A stretch of DNA of 44,000 bases from Glandiceps talaboti. Taxonomy: Eukaryota; Hemichordata; Enteropneusta; Spengelidae. The stretch is from contig NC_135559.1 of assembly GCF_964340395.1 (NCBI RefSeq), forward strand, positions 17,167,050-17,211,049, read 5' to 3'. Positions 40,993 to 44,000 of the stretch are shown here, in pieces. The notes beneath the pieces were generated by a model. That model was given only the letters and a program-made list of their open reading frames with translations, was not told where the DNA came from and made no database searches. Position 1 is the stretch's first letter. Each line of letters begins with the position of its first letter. A program made the translations under genes and the position numbers.

Positions 40993-41140
40993 CAAATCTA
41001 TGAGTCGTTTCATGGTCATAGTGACATTGGTAATGCCTTCTGTTACCCGACCGTGATGTCGATGATTGTCGACGTCGATACCATTCAGAATGTCTATACT
41101 ACGACGACCTAGAACTGGGTGACTCGGACCTTGAAGAACG
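40993..41140. repeat. copy of DIRS gag segment 36855-37002
   Basis: Near-identical ungapped copy lying outside the DIRS, between a G-rich repeat and AT-rich DNA; no other DIRS sequence adjoins it. Confidence 0.93.
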
Positions 41141-41830
41141 TGATGCACTATGATATATAATACTCTGAACAAAACTTTAAATACAATATAAAGTGTAACT
41201 TTATTACTTTCAACTTAAATATAATGAACAAATGATGTAGTAGAAATACTTCATGTAAGTTCTCATTTCTACTGTTTAACAAAGATACACCCTCAAGTCA
41301 TTTCTCTGAAAATACACAAACTGTTTCAATCATCTTTGAGATCTGATTATGTTTATGTCTGACAATTTCAAAATGGTCCAAGCTCTATGCCTTTCAGAAA
41401 ATTGCAGGCATTTAACACTTGGTAGGACTGATAATAAATATGACAAATACAACAGTAAAGATTGTGAAGATAAAGTGTGTATAAATGTACATTATATGAA
41501 TAAAATATTATAAATGTCTGATTCAACCTTTCACGAATTTAGCAAAAGTATGAACTGCAATCAATTCCTGTTGAGACTATAAGTGTAAATATGTAGAAAA
41601 ATGTAATAATGCTATGCTGTAGAAAAGTTTAGAACCAGATTTAAACTGAATGCCTTCTGTAAGGGCAAAGTTTTAAGATTGCCGTTCCTACAGACAATTG
41701 TTGGAATACATATGCAATAAGTTATTTTTTCTCATTGATGGCTATTTGCCCATCGCTGTTAGTGATCTCCTGGCCAACTGCAACATGTAATTTGAAACTT
41801 TATAGAATGTTGTTGTAGCATAGCACTCAA
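41141..41830. other. non-coding, no gene seen
   Basis: AT-rich. AGATTTAAACTGAATGCCTT at 41638 recurs with changes at 43354, indicating a dispersed repeat. Confidence 0.5.
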
Positions 41831-41832
41831 CG

Positions 41833-42146
41833 TAGAAAAAAAATTGTTTCTGGTCAGCGCCTATCACTTAGGTACCCTCCTGCCTGCATTATTTTGTTTC
41901 ATGTTTGTCCAGCCAATTCGGTCTGCAGATGAAAGGGAAAACGCAAAAGTAACTCTCCCTACCTTAATTGCCACCAGTGAAGACAACTGCAAAACTAATC
42001 ATGAACTAGCCTATGACATCTGGCCCACATACACACACATTAACTGCAATGATAAATAGATTGATTAACATTTGTTGAGAATGTAAAAAAAAATTACATC
42101 GTCGCACCACTTTAGACAACATTTCCTGACCAGAAACTATTTTTTT
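41833..42146. mobile_element. small foldback/MITE-like element (~310 bp)
   Basis: AAAAAAAATTGTTTCTGGTC at 41837-41856 is matched in inverse by GACCAGAAACTATTTTTTTC (42126-42145 region). There is no transposase; the 71-codon frame inside lacks an ATG. Confidence 0.45.
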
Positions 42147-42443
42147 CTTTTTTATGTGACCTACAGAAAATATGTCAATAACTTATTACAACTAAAAGCT
42201 ACATTAGGGATATTTTCAGGACAGGTGCACTTTGGTATCGCAAATGCATGTACCAAGTTATAATAATTTCAAGCGTGCATGCTTGAGATATAGCCTAATT
42301 ACCGAAAACCATTAATTATGTGAATGGATCATTAATATTAATGGGATGTTTACCAAAAATAATCACTTCTTGCCATTACCCTACGGGACATGTGTGCACA
42401 ATTTCGTTTGAATTGAGCCAGCCGTTATGGAGAAAACGATGAC

Positions 42444-42444
<1 letters not shown>
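42147..42444. other. non-coding, dispersed repeat
   Basis: Contains CCTAATTACCGAAAACCATT, a copy of the core of the tandem repeat at 43440-43960. Confidence 0.5.

Positions 42445-42477
<33 letters not shown>
42445..42477. repeat. (GACA)n microsatellite
   Basis: About eight GACA/CAGA units. Confidence 0.95.
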
Positions 42478-43439
42478 GCACTTCAACCCACTAATATATC
42501 TCTTCCTTACGAAAGAAAAAAGAAAGCATTTAAAACTCCTATATTACATCCATTCAAGAAAATCATTGTTCTTATTTTAAGTTAAAGAAGCTATAAATTG
42601 TTTCCTCACTATCCCTGATTATAATCAGTATGGCTTTCAACAACATCTCTTCAAAATTTATAAAACCGATTTTTCCTTTCACCAAATGTGATATTCTAAA
42701 TTGTTCAAAGTGGTCTGTCAGGCCACAGTGTGATGGAATTGATCTGGATAATTGAGCATTTTTGGAAAAGCACAATTGCAAAATTATTACACCCGTTGTT
42801 TTTTATATAATTATTTTTAAATAATTATTTTATCAAACAATTTGATTCACATTTGTTGAAGTGATAGAGTCGCTGCCTTCTAAGAACACATAACTTTATA
42901 TTATTAATATATACAGTGTGTGTGGGGGGGGGGGGGAAGGGGGAGTGTCACTCAAATATACCATGTAAAATAGGTGGGGTTATTAATTTATTACAGCAAA
43001 ATGGAGGGGGGGTGAGGCTATCCATATTTTCAAATTTTTTCATTACCATTTTTCAAACCCCAAACCTTCCCCCAGGCCATAAATAACGACAGCTCCCTAA
43101 GTAAACTGCCAAGTTCAGATGAGGATTTACACTAAGGAGTCTGACAGATTTATAGAGAAAGTTGGCCAAAAATAAAAGAAGAATCCCAAAATAATTCTTA
43201 TGGCTCTTGTAAGATAACACTCATACAAGAATGTATGATTTGTTTTCATGTGTTTTATATATAATTTATATTAATCTATTATTTTTGTTTTGCTTGTTTC
43301 TGTATGTTTTTGACTCTAGATAATGAATTGTTACATTATTTCATGTCAAACCAGATTTAAAGTGAATGCCTCCCGTAAGGGAATCAATAATTACGCCAAT
43401 TAAACTTTAAAAACTATGGTAACAGGAATTTTTTGGAGG
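42478..43439. other. non-coding, no gene seen
   Basis: AT-rich with poly-G tracts at 42925-42940 and 43003-43011. Confidence 0.5.
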
Positions 43440-43960
43440 ACAAGAATGATTTCTTAGGTTAATGTATGTGCCAAATTATACGGAATTTTAAGAGTGTGTG
43501 ATACTGCTTAATTACTGAATATCGTTCATTATTCAAAATACTCATTAAAGGTAAAGGTTGTAGCAACAAACTTCATAGGACAGATACGTATTATTGTGGT
43601 TGATATATGTATCATATTATACGGTATTTGAAGCTTGCATTTTTAAGATACAGCCTAGTTACCTAAAATCATTAATTATGCAATTTTTTAATAAAACTGT
43701 AAGCTATATCAACAAATTTTATAGGATATATCCGCTTTGTTATGATTAATTTATGTACTAAATGATATTGAAATTCAAGTATGTATTCTTACGATATATC
43801 CTAATTACCGAAAATCATTAATTATGCAAATTAGTTATCAACACTATAAGGTACATCAAACCTTTAACAAACATTATAGGGTGTATAAACTTTGCTATGT
43901 TTAATGTGTGAAGTAAATTACTACAATTAAAGTGAGATATTCATATCATAATTGTAGTAA
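43440..43960. repeat. tandem repeat, period about 146 bp, about 3.5 copies
   Basis: The core TAATTACCGAAAATCATTAA is found at 43509, 43656 and 43802 with changes. AACTTTGCTATG/GTTATGATTAATxTATGT blocks and ATATAGGAxxxATxxGCTTTG blocks repeat at the same spacing. Confidence 0.75.
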
Positions 43961-44000
43961 TTAACAATAGAATCTCATTCTATTACACAGCAACTTGAAA

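Larger units (their letters stand above)
40864..43106. repeat. region bounded by inverted copies of a G-rich dispersed repeat
   Basis: TTAGGTAAGGGAGCCGTCATTA (40865-40886) is matched in inverse by 43079-43104 (AACGACAGCTCCCTAAGTAA part). G-rich blocks followed by CACTCAAA occur at both ends (40917-40940, 42925-42956). Probably two copies of one repeat family; it need not be one element. Confidence 0.45.

Noticed and set aside
41844-42059. 71-codon frame with a hydrophobic start like a signal peptide
   Set aside because: Begins with TTG, lies inside a foldback repeat and has no support beyond hydrophobicity.

Overview
The window is non-bacterial, AT-rich animal DNA, probably from a marine invertebrate (an inference from the mix of elements, not from a host marker gene). 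No ordinary multi-exon host protein can be read with confidence. The window is dominated by nested mobile elements and by one large tandem array.

Layout. (1) 1-1740: microsatellites and C-rich non-coding DNA. (2) 1754-5910, minus strand: a near full-length but dead non-LTR retrotransposon with a 13-bp target-site duplication, an ORF1 that opens with a 2A-type peptide, and an endonuclease/reverse-transcriptase ORF2. It sits in a ~240-bp tandem repeat (5911-6540). (3) 8100-40300, plus strand: an array of about 450-bp units broken into blocks (8100-12616, 13389-15180, 15955-16874, 29099-29860, 38212-40310). Every unit with an intact core has a splice-acceptor-like AG at the end of a long AG-free tract, then exactly three variable bases, then GTAAGTT. 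The first unit has no bases between AG and GTAAGTT. Read as splice sites, this is a series of about 21 one-codon microexons plus one zero-length (recursive) site, followed by a 24-nt candidate exon at 40426-40449. This is the most unusual structure in the window.

(4) Large insertions interrupt the array, all in the middle of a unit. Two copies of a ~770-bp hairpin-bearing insert (12617-13388, 15181-15952) appear to have been copied together with their array units. A 12.2-kb element with degenerate terminal inverted repeats (16875-29098) carries the remains of a Polinton/Maverick (adintovirus-like) genome: a broken protein-primed family-B DNA polymerase, a small capsid-like C-terminus, a set of small membrane, coiled and Cys-rich proteins, C2H2 fingers and a RecQ-like helicase fragment. 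A DIRS-like tyrosine-recombinase retrotransposon (29861-38211, minus strand, ~135-bp inverted repeats) contains both a 5'-truncated LINE whose 866-codon frame is still fully open (32061-34885) and a tRNA-derived SINE (30315-30665).

(5) 40450-44000: non-coding DNA with G-rich repeats, a 148-bp near-identical copy of part of the DIRS gag region, a small foldback element and a ~146-bp tandem repeat.

If the array is transcribed from the plus strand, the elements all lie in its introns. Because each candidate exon is a multiple of three, any combination of inclusion and skipping keeps the frame. That functional reading is inference and needs RNA data.
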